Of a stretch of 62,648 bases of DNA, positions 52,164 to 60,879 are shown piece after piece. The position numbers were made by a program, and so were the translations under genes. Location of the stretch: NCBI GenBank assembly GCA_022827885.1, contig JAJEIP010000096.1, positions 1 to 62,648 of the forward strand. The letters run 5' to 3'. This stretch comes from Candidatus Poribacteria bacterium. GTDB taxonomy: Bacteria > Poribacteria > WGA-4E > WGA-3G. The notes beneath the pieces were generated by a model. That model was not told the origin of the DNA and ran no database searches. It saw only the letters and a list, made by a program, of their open reading frames with translations. How positions within the stretch are numbered: position 1 is the first letter of the stretch; each line of letters starts with the position of its first letter.

Positions 52164-54281
52164 TTAACGATTCGCTGATGAAATTAAATCTTCCATCACG
52201 CTTGTTGGGACTTCGTTATAATGGGCAAACTCCATAGAGTAATTGGCTCTACCCTGTGTGAGTGACCTAAGTGTTTTGACGTACCCAAACATTTCTGAAA
52301 GCGGGACATCAACACGAATAACTTGAATACGAGATTTCGCTTGCGTTTCAGTTTCACGTATCTGCGAACGCCGTGAATTCAGGTCGCCTATGACCTTACC
52401 GAGGTATTCATCCGGAACAATAACTTCAACGTCCATAATCGGTTCGAGAAGGGTCGGTGTAGCACGCTTGATCGCGTCTTTAAATGCCATGGAACCTGCT
52501 ATGGAGAACGCCATTTCTGATGAATCTACGGCGTGATGTGAACCGTCTACGAGTCTGACCAACACATCAACGACCGGGTAGCCGGCTAAGACGCCTGTGT
52601 TCATCGCGTTCTCAATGCCTTTCTGCACTGCGGGGATGTATTCTTGCGGAATAACGCCACCTTTGGTTTCATCAATGAATTCAAAGCCTGACCCTTTTTC
52701 AAGGGGTTCGACCTCGATCGTAACGTCCCCAAATTGACCTCTACCCCCGGATTGACGCACGAAACGTTTCCTGGATTTAACGGCTTTGCGGATCGTTTCC
52801 CGATAGGCGACTTGCGGGTTGCCAACATTCGCCGAGACGTTAAACTCGCGCACGAGTCTATCAACGATGATTTCGAGATGAAGTTCACCCATACCCGACA
52901 ATAATGTTTGTCCTGTTTCACTGTCTTGATGCACTTTAAAGGTCGGGTCTTCTTCAGCGAGTTTCGAGAGAGCGAGATTCAGTTTGTCGATATCGGATTG
53001 CGTTCGAGGCTCAATGGCAATAGCCATTACCGGCAGCGGGAACACCATCGTTTCTAAGGTGACATGTGCCTTCGGATCGCAGAGCGTATCCCCCGTTGAG
53101 AGGTCTTTTAACCCGATGACCGCGGCGATGTCGCCGGAGTGAACGGCTTGATGTTCTTCCCGCTTGTTGGCGTGCATCTGCATTAACCGCCCAATCCGCT
53201 CGTGTTTGCCAGTTGTGCTGTTGTAGACGGTATCGCCTTTCTTGAGGATACCGGAATACACCCGTAAGTAGGTGAGTTTGCCAACGTGAGGATCTGTCAT
53301 GATTTTGAACGCCAAGGCACAGAAGGGTTCATTATCCTTGGGAGCACGTATTTCCTCTGCTTCGGTCTTCGGATTAAAGCCTACCACAGGCGGCACGTCG
53401 GTGGGTGCCGGTAGATAGGAGACAATCGCGTCTAAGAGCGGTTGGACCCCTTTATTTTTCAGAGCGGTGCCGCAGAGAATAGGGACGACCTTTCCATCGA
53501 GGACAGCGTTTCGTATGCCTGCTTTAATCTCTTCCGGTGAAATTTCGACACCATCCAAGTATTTGAGCATAAGTGTGTCGTCGTGATCCGCGATAGCCTC
53601 TAACAGCTGCTCGCGATATTCCGTCACCATGTCCTCCATTTCTCTGGGGATGTCTGTTTCTTGGATGACAGTGCCATCACTGCCGGCGTCTGTTCCGACA
53701 TTCCAGATCTGCCCCTTCATGGAGATGAGGTCGACAATGCCTGTGAATTGTTCCGCTGACCCGATAGGAAGTTGTACGGGTATCGCTGGGGCACCGAGGC
53801 GTTCTTCCATCATTTCAACGGTTCGGAAGAAATCGGCACCGGTTCGATCCATTTTGTTGACGAATGCGATCCGGGGTATATCGTATTTATCTGCTTGTCG
53901 CCAAACAGTTTCAGATTGGTGTTCAACGCCACCAACTGCGCAAAAAACTGCGACTGCGCCGTCGAGGACGCGGAGGGAGCGTTCGACTTCAACGGTAAAG
54001 TCGATATGCCCCGGTGTATCAATGATATTGATTTGGTGTTTTTTCCACTGACAGGTCGTTGCAGCGGCAGTAATCGTAATACCGCGTTCCTGTTCTTGCA
54101 CCATCCAATCCATGGCAGTGGTGCCATCGTCCACATCTCCGATCCGATAGAGTTTACCGGTATAATAGAGAATGCGTTCGGTGACAGTGGTCTTCCCGGC
54201 ATCAATGTGTGCCATGACCCCGATATTTCGCATGTGGGGCAATTCTAAGCGTTGGGGGTTGCTATTTTTTTTCTCCGCCAC
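52164..54281 (-). CDS. fusA: Elongation factor G
   Basis: 705 residues, full length. G1 [23 protein letters not shown]3 DTPGH, G4 NKMDRTG, then domains II-V, including GGRGQFGDV (domain IV) and DLNSRRSQI with the tip loop. Ribosome translocase. 56 bases after rpsG. Confidence 0.98.
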   Translation of the reverse strand: MAEKKNSNPQRLELPHMRNIGVMAHIDAGKTTVTERILYYTGKLYRIGDVDDGTTAMDWMVQEQERGITITAAATTCQWKKHQINIIDTPGHIDFTVEVERSLRVLDGAVAVFCAVGGVEHQSETVWRQADKYDIPRIAFVNKMDRTGADFFRTVEMMEERLGAPAIPVQLPIGSAEQFTGIVDLISMKGQIWNVGTDAGSDGTVIQETDIPREMEDMVTEYREQLLEAIADHDDTLMLKYLDGVEISPEEIKAGIRNAVLDGKVVPILCGTALKNKGVQPLLDAIVSYLPAPTDVPPVVGFNPKTEAEEIRAPKDNEPFCALAFKIMTDPHVGKLTYLRVYSGILKKGDTVYNSTTGKHERIGRLMQMHANKREEHQAVHSGDIAAVIGLKDLSTGDTLCDPKAHVTLETMVFPLPVMAIAIEPRTQSDIDKLNLALSKLAEEDPTFKVHQDSETGQTLLSGMGELHLEIIVDRLVREFNVSANVGNPQVAYRETIRKAVKSRKRFVRQSGGRGQFGDVTIEVEPLEKGSGFEFIDETKGGVIPQEYIPAVQKGIENAMNTGVLAGYPVVDVLVRLVDGSHHAVDSSEMAFSIAGSMAFKDAIKRATPTLLEPIMDVEVIVPDEYLGKVIGDLNSRRSQIRETETQAKSRIQVIRVDVPLSEMFGYVKTLRSLTQGRANYSMEFAHYNEVPTSVMEDLISSANR

Positions 54282-54337
54282 GATTGGACGACTCCTTTTA
54301 TGTGTTCACGCTTCGGTGCTCAGCCGTAACGCGTTTT

Positions 54338-54808
54338 TTACCATCTATAGTGTGCGAAAGCTCGGTTGGCTTCTGCCATTCGATGCTGATCCATTTTTCT
54401 GCGAATCGCGCCACCTTCGTTCTGAGATGCTTCAAGTATTTCGCCTGCGAGACGTTCTGCCATCCGTCTTTCGCCACGCGAACGAGCGGATTGAATAATC
54501 CAACTAAAAGCCAATCGCTGTTTCCGTTCTGCTTTTACATCAACAGGCACTTGATAGGTCTGACTGCCTACGCGCCGAGGTCTAATTTCCAACACGGGTT
54601 TGACATTGTTGATGGCTTGACGGAACACGGCGAAACCATCTTCCTTCGCACGGGATTCAATAATATCAAAACTCTCATATAAAATTGATTGCGCAGTGCT
54701 TTTCTTGCCATCTAACATGAGGCTATTGATGAATTTTGACACCAGCTTGCTGTTATATTTCGCGTCAGGACTGACATCCCGTTTGCTGATGTTTCCACGT
54801 CTCGGCAT
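54338..54808 (-). CDS. rpsG: 30S ribosomal protein S7
   Basis: 156 residues: MPRRGNISKRDVSPDAKYNS, VRPRRVGS-type sequence (here IRPRRVGSQTYQVPVDV) and RKMDQHRMAEANRAFAHYRW. Nucleates the head of the 30S subunit; classical repressor of the str segment. Confidence 0.97.
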   Translation of the reverse strand: MPRRGNISKRDVSPDAKYNSKLVSKFINSLMLDGKKSTAQSILYESFDIIESRAKEDGFAVFRQAINNVKPVLEIRPRRVGSQTYQVPVDVKAERKQRLAFSWIIQSARSRGERRMAERLAGEILEASQNEGGAIRRKMDQHRMAEANRAFAHYRW

Positions 54809-54826
54809 CTACTCTTCCTCCGTTTT

Positions 54827-55198
54827 TTAAGCCGGTTTCCGTGCACCGTATTTTGAACGACCTTGACGACGGTTATCAACACCTGCCGTATCCAATTTGC
54901 CGCGGACGATGTGATAGCGGACATTAGAAAGGTCTTTGACTCTCCCGCCTCGGACTAAAACGACTGAGTGCTCTTGCAGATTGTGATCAATCCCCGGAAT
55001 GTAACAGGTCGCTTCGTAGCCAGAGGTGAACCGCACTCGAGCGACTTTACGTAAGGCCGAATTCGGTTTGTTCGGCGTTACTGTTTTTACTTGTAAACAG
55101 ATACCGCGCCGCTGAGGACACTGCTCGAGTACCGGAGATTTAGTCTTTTTCCGGGACTTTTTGCGCGGTTTTTTGATTAACTGATTAATTGTTGGCAT
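54827..55198 (-). CDS. rpsL: 30S ribosomal protein S12
   Basis: 123 residues from ATG 55198 (GGAGGTCCGAA before it). [46 protein letters not shown] and [20 protein letters not shown]. Position 43 is Asn where E. coli has the Lys that gives streptomycin sensitivity, and position 91 is Ser instead of Pro. First gene of the merged cluster. Confidence 0.97.
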   Translation of the reverse strand: MPTINQLIKKPRKKSRKKTKSPVLEQCPQRRGICLQVKTVTPNKPNSALRKVARVRFTSGYEATCYIPGIDHNLQEHSVVLVRGGRVKDLSNVRYHIVRGKLDTAGVDNRRQGRSKYGARKPA

Positions 55199-55236
55199 TT
55201 CGGACCTCCGCGATGATATATCTATGGGTTTCTGAT

Positions 55237-55262
55237 AAAAAGAAAAAAGCCCCGCGCGGGGC
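55237..55262 (-). terminator. Intrinsic terminator/attenuator in the rpsL leader
   Basis: GCCCCGCGCGGGGC (55249-55262) followed on the minus strand by a T-rich run (TTTTTTCTTTTT, 55248-55237). It lies about 100 bases after the predicted start and 38 bases before the rpsL ATG, so it can stop the whole ribosomal cluster before its first gene. Confidence 0.75.
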
Positions 55263-55369
55263 ATTGTAACTTCAACACATTAACGCTGAATTTTAGGTAC
55301 GACGTTAGAATGTTTCCGTAGTTGCCCCCTCGTTTCTAAAAAAGATTGATTAGGGTTTCCAAAACTAAT

Positions 55370-55398
55370 ATTATACACAATAAATTGGGCTGTGTCAA
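55370..55398 (-). promoter_or_regulatory. Consensus sigma70 promoter of the ribosomal cluster
   Basis: Minus strand: perfect TTGACA (55398-55393), 17 bases, perfect TATAAT (55375-55370). Transcription should begin near 55363, giving a leader of about 165 nt to rpsL. Confidence 0.85.
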
Positions 55399-55445
55399 AT
55401 TTATTTTGAAAAAAAAGCGAAAAAGATTGGAATTCTACGAATTTT

Positions 55446-56705
55446 CTACTTTTTTATCACTTTTCCGCCTAAAATAACGGTTTGAACGCTCAAATTTTCG
55501 TCAACAATAACGATATCTGCCGTTTTACCGGTTGCAATGGAACCCACCGAATCTGCAACGCCTAAATTTTGCGCCGGCGTTAAAGTCGCCATCGTTAAGG
55601 CATCTTCTATGGAATGTCCCCAGTTGATGACGTTACGGACCCCTTCCAGCAATGTAATTGTTGCGCCCGCGAGGCGTTCTGTGGGTTTTCCTACATCCAA
55701 CCACATCGCTCCGTTACGGATGTATTTCTCGGTCCTATGCCTCTCGAAGGTTGTGTCGTGTTCGGAGATCGCATCTTCATGGAGGCGATAGGCATCCAAC
55801 TCGGGGAGGTATGTTGCCGAGGTTTGCCATTCTTCTTCAGGGACACCGGCAAGTTCTGTGCAGTCTGTAATTAACCCAACGGCGTGAATGCCTTTTTGTT
55901 GAATGAGGGTATTTCCCCAAAAAGGATGGACATGGTGTTCATCGACGATGAGCTCTGCGTGGATGTCTGGATGGGAGAGGACTGCTTCAAGTGCGCCGAG
56001 GGTGCGGTGGTGCATTCCGCTCATACCGTTGTAAGTATGGGTGGCGCGTGTCACGCCTGCGTCAATCGCATCGGTTGCCTGTTGATATGTGGCGTTTGTG
56101 TGTCCCATCGCGATAACGATGTTGTTATAAGCATCTGCTTTAAAGGCCGCCAGATGCTTGATAAACTGCAGATTTTCATCGTTTTCTGGTGCGACAGAGA
56201 TCACCTTTAAAGTCCCATCGGAAGCTGCCCACATTGCATGGAATTCTTCGAAGTTCGGAGGCGTAATGTATTTTGCGTTCTGTGCCCCGTTTTTGGCGAG
56301 ACTCCCGAATTTTCCTTCCACGTAGGACCCTAAAATCCGAGACCCGTCCGCTACGGGTTCGTCAACGACGTGTGCAATAGCGGTTAAGGCATTGTTGATT
56401 TGTGTCATGCTCCCCGAAGATATTCCCAGTACCAAAGAGGTAACACCGCTGCGCGCATGTGCGCGTGTGAGGGTCGCAACGTCTTCAACGTGCCCCGTCA
56501 TGCTATCATAGCCGCCGCCGCCGTGCACCAATCCATCGATTAATCCGGGAATGACGAGGCATCCAGCGGCATCAAGGGTCTCTCCCGATGGCTGCAGCGC
56601 TTCTGCGGTTATCGCTGAAATTTTGTCGTTTTGAATGACAATGCTCCCCTGTCCATGATGCGTCGGGGTGTAGATATCGCCATTCAGAATTGTAAGGGTT
56701 TCCAT
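55446..56705 (-). CDS. nagA: N-acetylglucosamine-6-phosphate deacetylase
   Basis: 419-residue amidohydrolase converting GlcNAc-6-P to GlcN-6-P in amino-sugar use. Motifs: VIPGLIDGLVHGGGGYDSM (metal site, with the usual HxH replaced by LVHGG context), GSYVEGKFGSLAKNGAQ, AMGHTNATYQ, THTYNGMSGMHHRTLGAL and the C-terminal TGKTADIVIVDENL. ATG 56705 is 26 bases after the ThuA-like stop. The usual EGPF is EGKF. Last gene of the dut-thyA-folA run. Confidence 0.9.
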   Translation of the reverse strand: METLTILNGDIYTPTHHGQGSIVIQNDKISAITAEALQPSGETLDAAGCLVIPGLIDGLVHGGGGYDSMTGHVEDVATLTRAHARSGVTSLVLGISSGSMTQINNALTAIAHVVDEPVADGSRILGSYVEGKFGSLAKNGAQNAKYITPPNFEEFHAMWAASDGTLKVISVAPENDENLQFIKHLAAFKADAYNNIVIAMGHTNATYQQATDAIDAGVTRATHTYNGMSGMHHRTLGALEAVLSHPDIHAELIVDEHHVHPFWGNTLIQQKGIHAVGLITDCTELAGVPEEEWQTSATYLPELDAYRLHEDAISEHDTTFERHRTEKYIRNGAMWLDVGKPTERLAGATITLLEGVRNVINWGHSIEDALTMATLTPAQNLGVADSVGSIATGKTADIVIVDENLSVQTVILGGKVIKK

Positions 56706-56731
56706 GTCTCCAAAATGCCTTGATTTTTTTC

Positions 56732-57364
56732 CTATATCTGTTCCGTTACCCACAAGATACTTTGCGCGAGGACTCGTAAAAAGGGTTCTACTTCAAAATC
56801 TTTCTGGTGTCCTAATGAAGTATAACAGATACGTCCGCCATTATGCAAACGCGTCCATGCGACAGGCTCTGAATGTTCGTCCGTGTGTCCAATCAAGAGT
56901 AGGGAGGTATCGTCGCGAAGGGATGGGTTTTTATAGAGGCTGCCATAACAGTCAAACGCTGGAATGCCGTTCAGGATGGGATGTTCCGTATCAATCAATT
57001 CCACCTGCGTGGGAGGCCCTTCACCGTAATGCCCTTGATAGTCGCCCCCGAGCACGGTTTTATCGAATTCCAACCAGTTCTGATAGGCGTGGCTGGCTGT
57101 CCTGACCCCAACGAGCGGTCTACCTTGTTCGCAATAGGCTTGAAATTGTTTCAGTGAGGCACCCGCTGTGTTCAGACGGCGTGTGAAAACCAATAGCGCA
57201 TCTGCATCATCTAACGCCCCTAAAGCGGGATCGTGATCCTCTGAATTGTAGACGACTAAATTCGCGTGGATCGGATAGTGTTTTTCTGCGAACGTTTTGA
57301 AAATTGTCAAAGATGCCTCGGAGTCGTACTCAAAGGAACCGGAAAGCATACACACATTAAGCAC
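56732..57364 (-). CDS. ThuA domain protein (trehalose-utilisation type)
   Basis: 210-residue class I glutamine amidotransferase-like fold: VCMLSGSFEYDSEASL, LDDADALLVFTRRL, YCEQGRPLVGVRTASHAYQNW, EHPILNGIPAF, PVAWTRLHNGGRICYTSLGH. This ThuA type is common beside sugar dehydrogenases and hydrolases in marine bacteria. Start ATG 57364, 10 bases after folA. Precise reaction unknown. Confidence 0.88.
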   Translation of the reverse strand: MLNVCMLSGSFEYDSEASLTIFKTFAEKHYPIHANLVVYNSEDHDPALGALDDADALLVFTRRLNTAGASLKQFQAYCEQGRPLVGVRTASHAYQNWLEFDKTVLGGDYQGHYGEGPPTQVELIDTEHPILNGIPAFDCYGSLYKNPSLRDDTSLLLIGHTDEHSEPVAWTRLHNGGRICYTSLGHQKDFEVEPFLRVLAQSILWVTEQI

Positions 57365-57374
57365 GGGATTCCTC

Positions 57375-57863
57375 CTATTTTCTTTCTAAAAACAAAAAAC
57401 TGTAAGGATAAGGATTTTTCTCGTCAGGTTCGCCATTGATGCGGTTTACTTCTTGCCAGGCTTCCATATCAAAGTCCGGAAAATAGACATCACCTTTGAA
57501 CGTCGCATGGATCTGTGTGAGATAGAGTCGGTTTGCGTGCGGTAAGAAGGCTTCGTAGATAGGTGCCCCGCCGCATATCATGAGTTCCTCTGTCCCTGCA
57601 CAAAGTTTCAGGATCTCTTTTACTGAATGTGCCACGATGCACCCTTTCGGTGCCGCGTAGGTCGTGTTTCGGGTGAGAATAATATTCCGCCGCTTACCGA
57701 GAGGACGTTTCAGGGTTTCAAAGGTCTTACGTCCCATAACGACGGGCTTCCCAAGCGTCATATCGCGAAAATGCCGTCGATCCACCGGCATCTGCCAAGG
57801 GATATCCGGTCCGTTACCGATAAGTCTATTTTGATCCATTGCGGCAATCATTGAAACTACCAT
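57375..57863 (-). CDS. folA: Dihydrofolate reductase
   Basis: 162 residues from ATG 57863, 2 bases after the preceding stop. SMIAAMDQNRLIGNGPDIPW (Met20 loop, with GNGPDIPW for GxxxxLPW), FRDMTLGKPVVMGRKTFETL, RNIILTRN and MICGGAPIYEAFLP. It regenerates tetrahydrofolate consumed by ThyA, whose gene is two positions upstream. The catalytic acidic residue is present in PDIPW. Confidence 0.95.
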   Translation of the reverse strand: MVVSMIAAMDQNRLIGNGPDIPWQMPVDRRHFRDMTLGKPVVMGRKTFETLKRPLGKRRNIILTRNTTYAAPKGCIVAHSVKEILKLCAGTEELMICGGAPIYEAFLPHANRLYLTQIHATFKGDVYFPDFDMEAWQEVNRINGEPDEKNPYPYSFLFLERK

Positions 57864-57865
57864 TT

Positions 57866-58369
57866 TTAAGATTCCGCTCCTTCTTCCTCTTGTCCTGCCC
57901 GTATCCCACTCAAGACGCGTTCGGCAAAATGGATGACTGTCTCTTTCGCCATACGCGGGACGAGTTTGACCTGTTTTTCCTGTTCCCATTCGATCTTAAA
58001 TTCTTCGGCAGTTACAAGCTCGTTAATCCCTGTTTCGATGGTCTCCATATCGACTTCAAACTGTTCGACGAATTCCAGGAGGTCCAGCGGTTCTTCGGTT
58101 TGAAAAGCAAGGACTTCTATCCAGAGCCACATACCCAACTGTCGTGTGAAGTGTGACAGGTCCTCGGTTGTATCCGCCAGACGCGTAATGGAGGCGAAGC
58201 AGTAGGCGGCGTGATGTGGGTAATTGATGATAATCTCTTCAAACTCCTCAAAAGCAATATGAATGAGGTATCTGGCTTCTTCTGCGAGCGTCAGTTCGTC
58301 TGAGACTGCGGAATTGCCGTTCTGTTGAGAAGGATCGGAATTGCCTTGATTTTGCTTTTTCTTTGTCAT
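57866..58369 (-). CDS. Hypothetical acidic helical protein between thyA and folA
   Basis: 167 residues, no signal peptide. A polar Gln/Asn/Ser-rich N-terminus (1-25) is followed by helices: EARYLIHIAFEEFEEIIINY, SHFTRQLGMWLWIEVLAFQT, LLEFVEQFEVDMETIETGIN. Ends strongly acidic (AGQEEEGAES). No family recognised. Its stop lies 2 bases before folA and its start 51 bases after thyA, so it is part of the dTMP operon. Confidence 0.8.
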   Translation of the reverse strand: MTKKKQNQGNSDPSQQNGNSAVSDELTLAEEARYLIHIAFEEFEEIIINYPHHAAYCFASITRLADTTEDLSHFTRQLGMWLWIEVLAFQTEEPLDLLEFVEQFEVDMETIETGINELVTAEEFKIEWEQEKQVKLVPRMAKETVIHFAERVLSGIRAGQEEEGAES

Positions 58370-58420
58370 TCTTTCCTATAAATACTGCCTCTTTTTCTGT
58401 AGCGTTATGCCTCGAGCAGG

Positions 58421-59218
58421 CTACACGATCATAGGCGCGTAAATAGCCTCGTGGTGTTGGTAGTCTACCAGTTGAATGTGTTGCATCTTGAAAGCATCAA
58501 TCGACTTGATTTTCGGATTGAGTTCGAGACGTGGGAGCGGATAAGGTTTCCGCTGTAATTGGGTCTCGACGGCTTTAAGGTGTTCGTGATAGATGTGCGC
58601 ATCGCCTAAGGTGTGGATGAATTCATGAGGCGTAAAGCCTGTTACCTGCGCAACCATGTGTAGGAGGAGCGCATACGAGGCGATGTTAAACGGGACACCT
58701 AAGAACATATCACAACTCGGTTGATACATCTGCAGCGACAATTTTCCGTCTGCCACGACGAATTGGAAACACATGTGGCAAGGGGTCAATGCCATTTCGT
58801 CTAATTCCGCGGGGTTCCAGGCTGTAACGATATGTTTGCGGCTATGCGGGTTGGTCTGAAGTTGTTCGATGACGCGACCTAACTGATCAATCGCGCCATT
58901 TTCTGTTTTCCACCGCCGCCATTGGACACCATATATGCGTCCGAGGTAGCCGTCCCGTCCCCATGCCTCAGCGTTGGCATCCCAGATTTGTGTGCCGAGT
59001 TTTTGAAACTGATCGACGTGGTTGTAGCCGCGCAGGAAACCCAGAAGTTCTGCTTTTACCGACCGGAACGCAAGTTTTTTTGTGGTTACGGCGGGAAACC
59101 CGTCTGCCATGTTGTAGCGCATTTGCATACCGAAGAGCGCGCGGGTTACCCCGTTTCTACCCTCGCGGTTGATGCCGGTATCGAATACTTGTCGAAGTCC
59201 GTCTATGTACTGTTCCAT
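58421..59218 (-). CDS. thyA: Thymidylate synthase
   Basis: 265 residues: methylates dUMP with methylene-tetrahydrofolate. Catalytic Cys147 in MALTPCHMCFQF; FLGVPFNIASYALL carries the dUMP-selecting Asn178; GDAHIYHEH is the usual His/Tyr pair; GVQWRRW is present. The phosphate-binding arginine of the motif QRSCD (E. coli R166) is proline here (YQPSCD, P167). Fourteen bases after dut and in the same operon as folA. Confidence 0.95.
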   Translation of the reverse strand: MEQYIDGLRQVFDTGINREGRNGVTRALFGMQMRYNMADGFPAVTTKKLAFRSVKAELLGFLRGYNHVDQFQKLGTQIWDANAEAWGRDGYLGRIYGVQWRRWKTENGAIDQLGRVIEQLQTNPHSRKHIVTAWNPAELDEMALTPCHMCFQFVVADGKLSLQMYQPSCDMFLGVPFNIASYALLLHMVAQVTGFTPHEFIHTLGDAHIYHEHLKAVETQLQRKPYPLPRLELNPKIKSIDAFKMQHIQLVDYQHHEAIYAPMIV

Positions 59219-59232
59219 GGCTACACCTATAT

Positions 59233-59664
59233 CTACCGGTCTGTGCTACCGAAGCCGCCTCTGGAGGCTGCGGACATCTCTTCGACCTCGTTCCATTCTG
59301 CCGTATCTACGCGCACGAAAATGGCTTGTGCGATGCGACTCCCTCTTTCAACCTTAACGACGCTATCTGTGAAATTATAAACCTGACTTTGCAATTCGTC
59401 CTCTTCACCACAATAATCGTTGTCGACGATCCCTACACCTTGCGGCACCATCAAGCCGAATTTACGCGGTGTGCTGCTTCGTGAACATACCATCAGCATA
59501 TAACCGGGGGGTGTTTCAACGATGACGTTCGCGGGGATCAAGACGATGGTGTGTGGGGCAATCTCTGCGGATTCTCGACAAATCAGATCGAAGCCGACGG
59601 AACCGGCGGTTTCGTATTTCGGCAACGGAAGCGTCTTGTCAATGCGTTTGATGTTAATTTTCAT
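59233..59664 (-). CDS. dut: dUTP diphosphatase
   Basis: 143 residues from ATG 59664, five bases after the previous stop. Five motifs of trimeric dUTPases: AGSVGFDL (1), CSRSSTPRKFGL (2), GVGIVDNDYCGEEDEL (3), RGSRIAQAIF (4) and the C-terminal RGGFGSTDR (5). Makes dUMP for ThyA and keeps uracil out of DNA. Confidence 0.94.
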   Translation of the reverse strand: MKINIKRIDKTLPLPKYETAGSVGFDLICRESAEIAPHTIVLIPANVIVETPPGYMLMVCSRSSTPRKFGLMVPQGVGIVDNDYCGEEDELQSQVYNFTDSVVKVERGSRIAQAIFVRVDTAEWNEVEEMSAASRGGFGSTDR

Positions 59665-59669
59665 GGGCG

Positions 59670-60554
59670 TTACGGGACTGCGACTCCTACCGTCTGGCAT
59701 GCTACACGATAAACAGAGGTACTCGCCGTGATGAAAAGGGTTGTCCAGTCATCTCCACCCCATGCGAGGTTCGCGGCGCGCTCAGGGATGAGAATAATTC
59801 CGAGATGTGTTCCGTCAGGTGCGAAGACCCAAATACCGTCGGGACCTGTTAAATAAACGTTTCCCTGTGTATCGGCTTTCATTCCGTCCGGTTTCCCGGT
59901 ATCCCCTTCCTCTTCACCGAAGATGCGATCGTTGGTGAGGGTGCCGTCGGGTTGCACATCGAACGCGCGCACGTGCATCCGTTCGGTGTCGTTGATGTAA
60001 AGGATAGATTCGTCCGGTGAAAAGCAGATACCGTTGGGTCTATCAAAGTCATCGACGAGCAGGGTCAGTGTCGCACCGTTTGGAGACAGACGGTAGACGC
60101 CTTGAAAGTCGAGTTCTTTCTCTGATTCAACCCCGTACGCTGCGCTGAGTCCGTAGGGAGGATCGGTGAAATAGATACTTCCGTCGGATTTCACGACGAC
60201 ATCGTTCGGACTGTTCAAACGTTTTCCCTCATAGTGTGATGCGATTGTGATGACGTGTCCGTCGGCTGTCGTTCTGGAGACCCGTCGGTTGCCGTGTTCA
60301 CAGGCGATGAGGTGTCCGCCTTTATCGTAAGTCAAGCCGTTTGACTTACCGGAGGGTTCGCGGAAAACAGTCATTCCGGCGTTCGCATCCCATCTCCGCA
60401 TCGTATTTGCGGGGATATCGCTGAAAAGCAGGAACTGCTCTGTGGCGTGCCAGAGGGGTCCCTCGGTGAATTGGCAGCCTGTTGCTATCTGTTCGACGGC
60501 TGCTTCTGGGTCAATCAGATCCGTTAATCGTGCATCTCTGACATCAAGTGCCAT
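59670..60554 (-). CDS. SMP-30/gluconolactonase/LRE family protein
   Basis: 294-residue six-bladed beta propeller: QFTEGPLWHATEQFLLFSDI (metal Glu), SKSNGLTYDKGGHLIACEHG, LNSPNDVVVKSDGSIYFTDP (metal Asn/Asp), DRPNGICFSPDESILYINDT and GKPDGMKADTQGNVYLTGPD. Calcium- or zinc-dependent lactonase of sugar acids is the usual activity. ATG 60554 follows AAGGAAAA. First gene of the seven-gene run. Confidence 0.92.
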   Translation of the reverse strand: MALDVRDARLTDLIDPEAAVEQIATGCQFTEGPLWHATEQFLLFSDIPANTMRRWDANAGMTVFREPSGKSNGLTYDKGGHLIACEHGNRRVSRTTADGHVITIASHYEGKRLNSPNDVVVKSDGSIYFTDPPYGLSAAYGVESEKELDFQGVYRLSPNGATLTLLVDDFDRPNGICFSPDESILYINDTERMHVRAFDVQPDGTLTNDRIFGEEEGDTGKPDGMKADTQGNVYLTGPDGIWVFAPDGTHLGIILIPERAANLAWGGDDWTTLFITASTSVYRVACQTVGVAVP

Positions 60555-60676
60555 ATTTTTCCTTTCGAATATCCTTGACAACGCTCTTAATTAATGTTAG
60601 CATAGTTTTTAAAATGGTGGATATACGGTTTCGCGCAGTGAGAATGTGACGTGCGCGTCCATTAGAAAAAAAAGAA

Positions 60677-60750
<74 letters not shown>

Positions 60751-60812
60751 ATAAATCTTCAAAGTCAGGGAGGTTCACGAATAAAACCGCTCCTGATTTA
60801 CATGTATTCTTA

Positions 60813-60841
60813 ATTTTAACAAATTCGGTATCTTTTGTCAA
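60813..60841 (-). promoter_or_regulatory. Promoter of tRNA-Arg
   Basis: Minus strand TTGACA (60841-60836), 17 bases, TAAAAT (60818-60813), about 55 bases before the tRNA 5' end. Confidence 0.65.
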
Positions 60842-60879
60842 GTTTTTCCAGTGAAAAAAATCTAAGGAGGAAAATCAGG

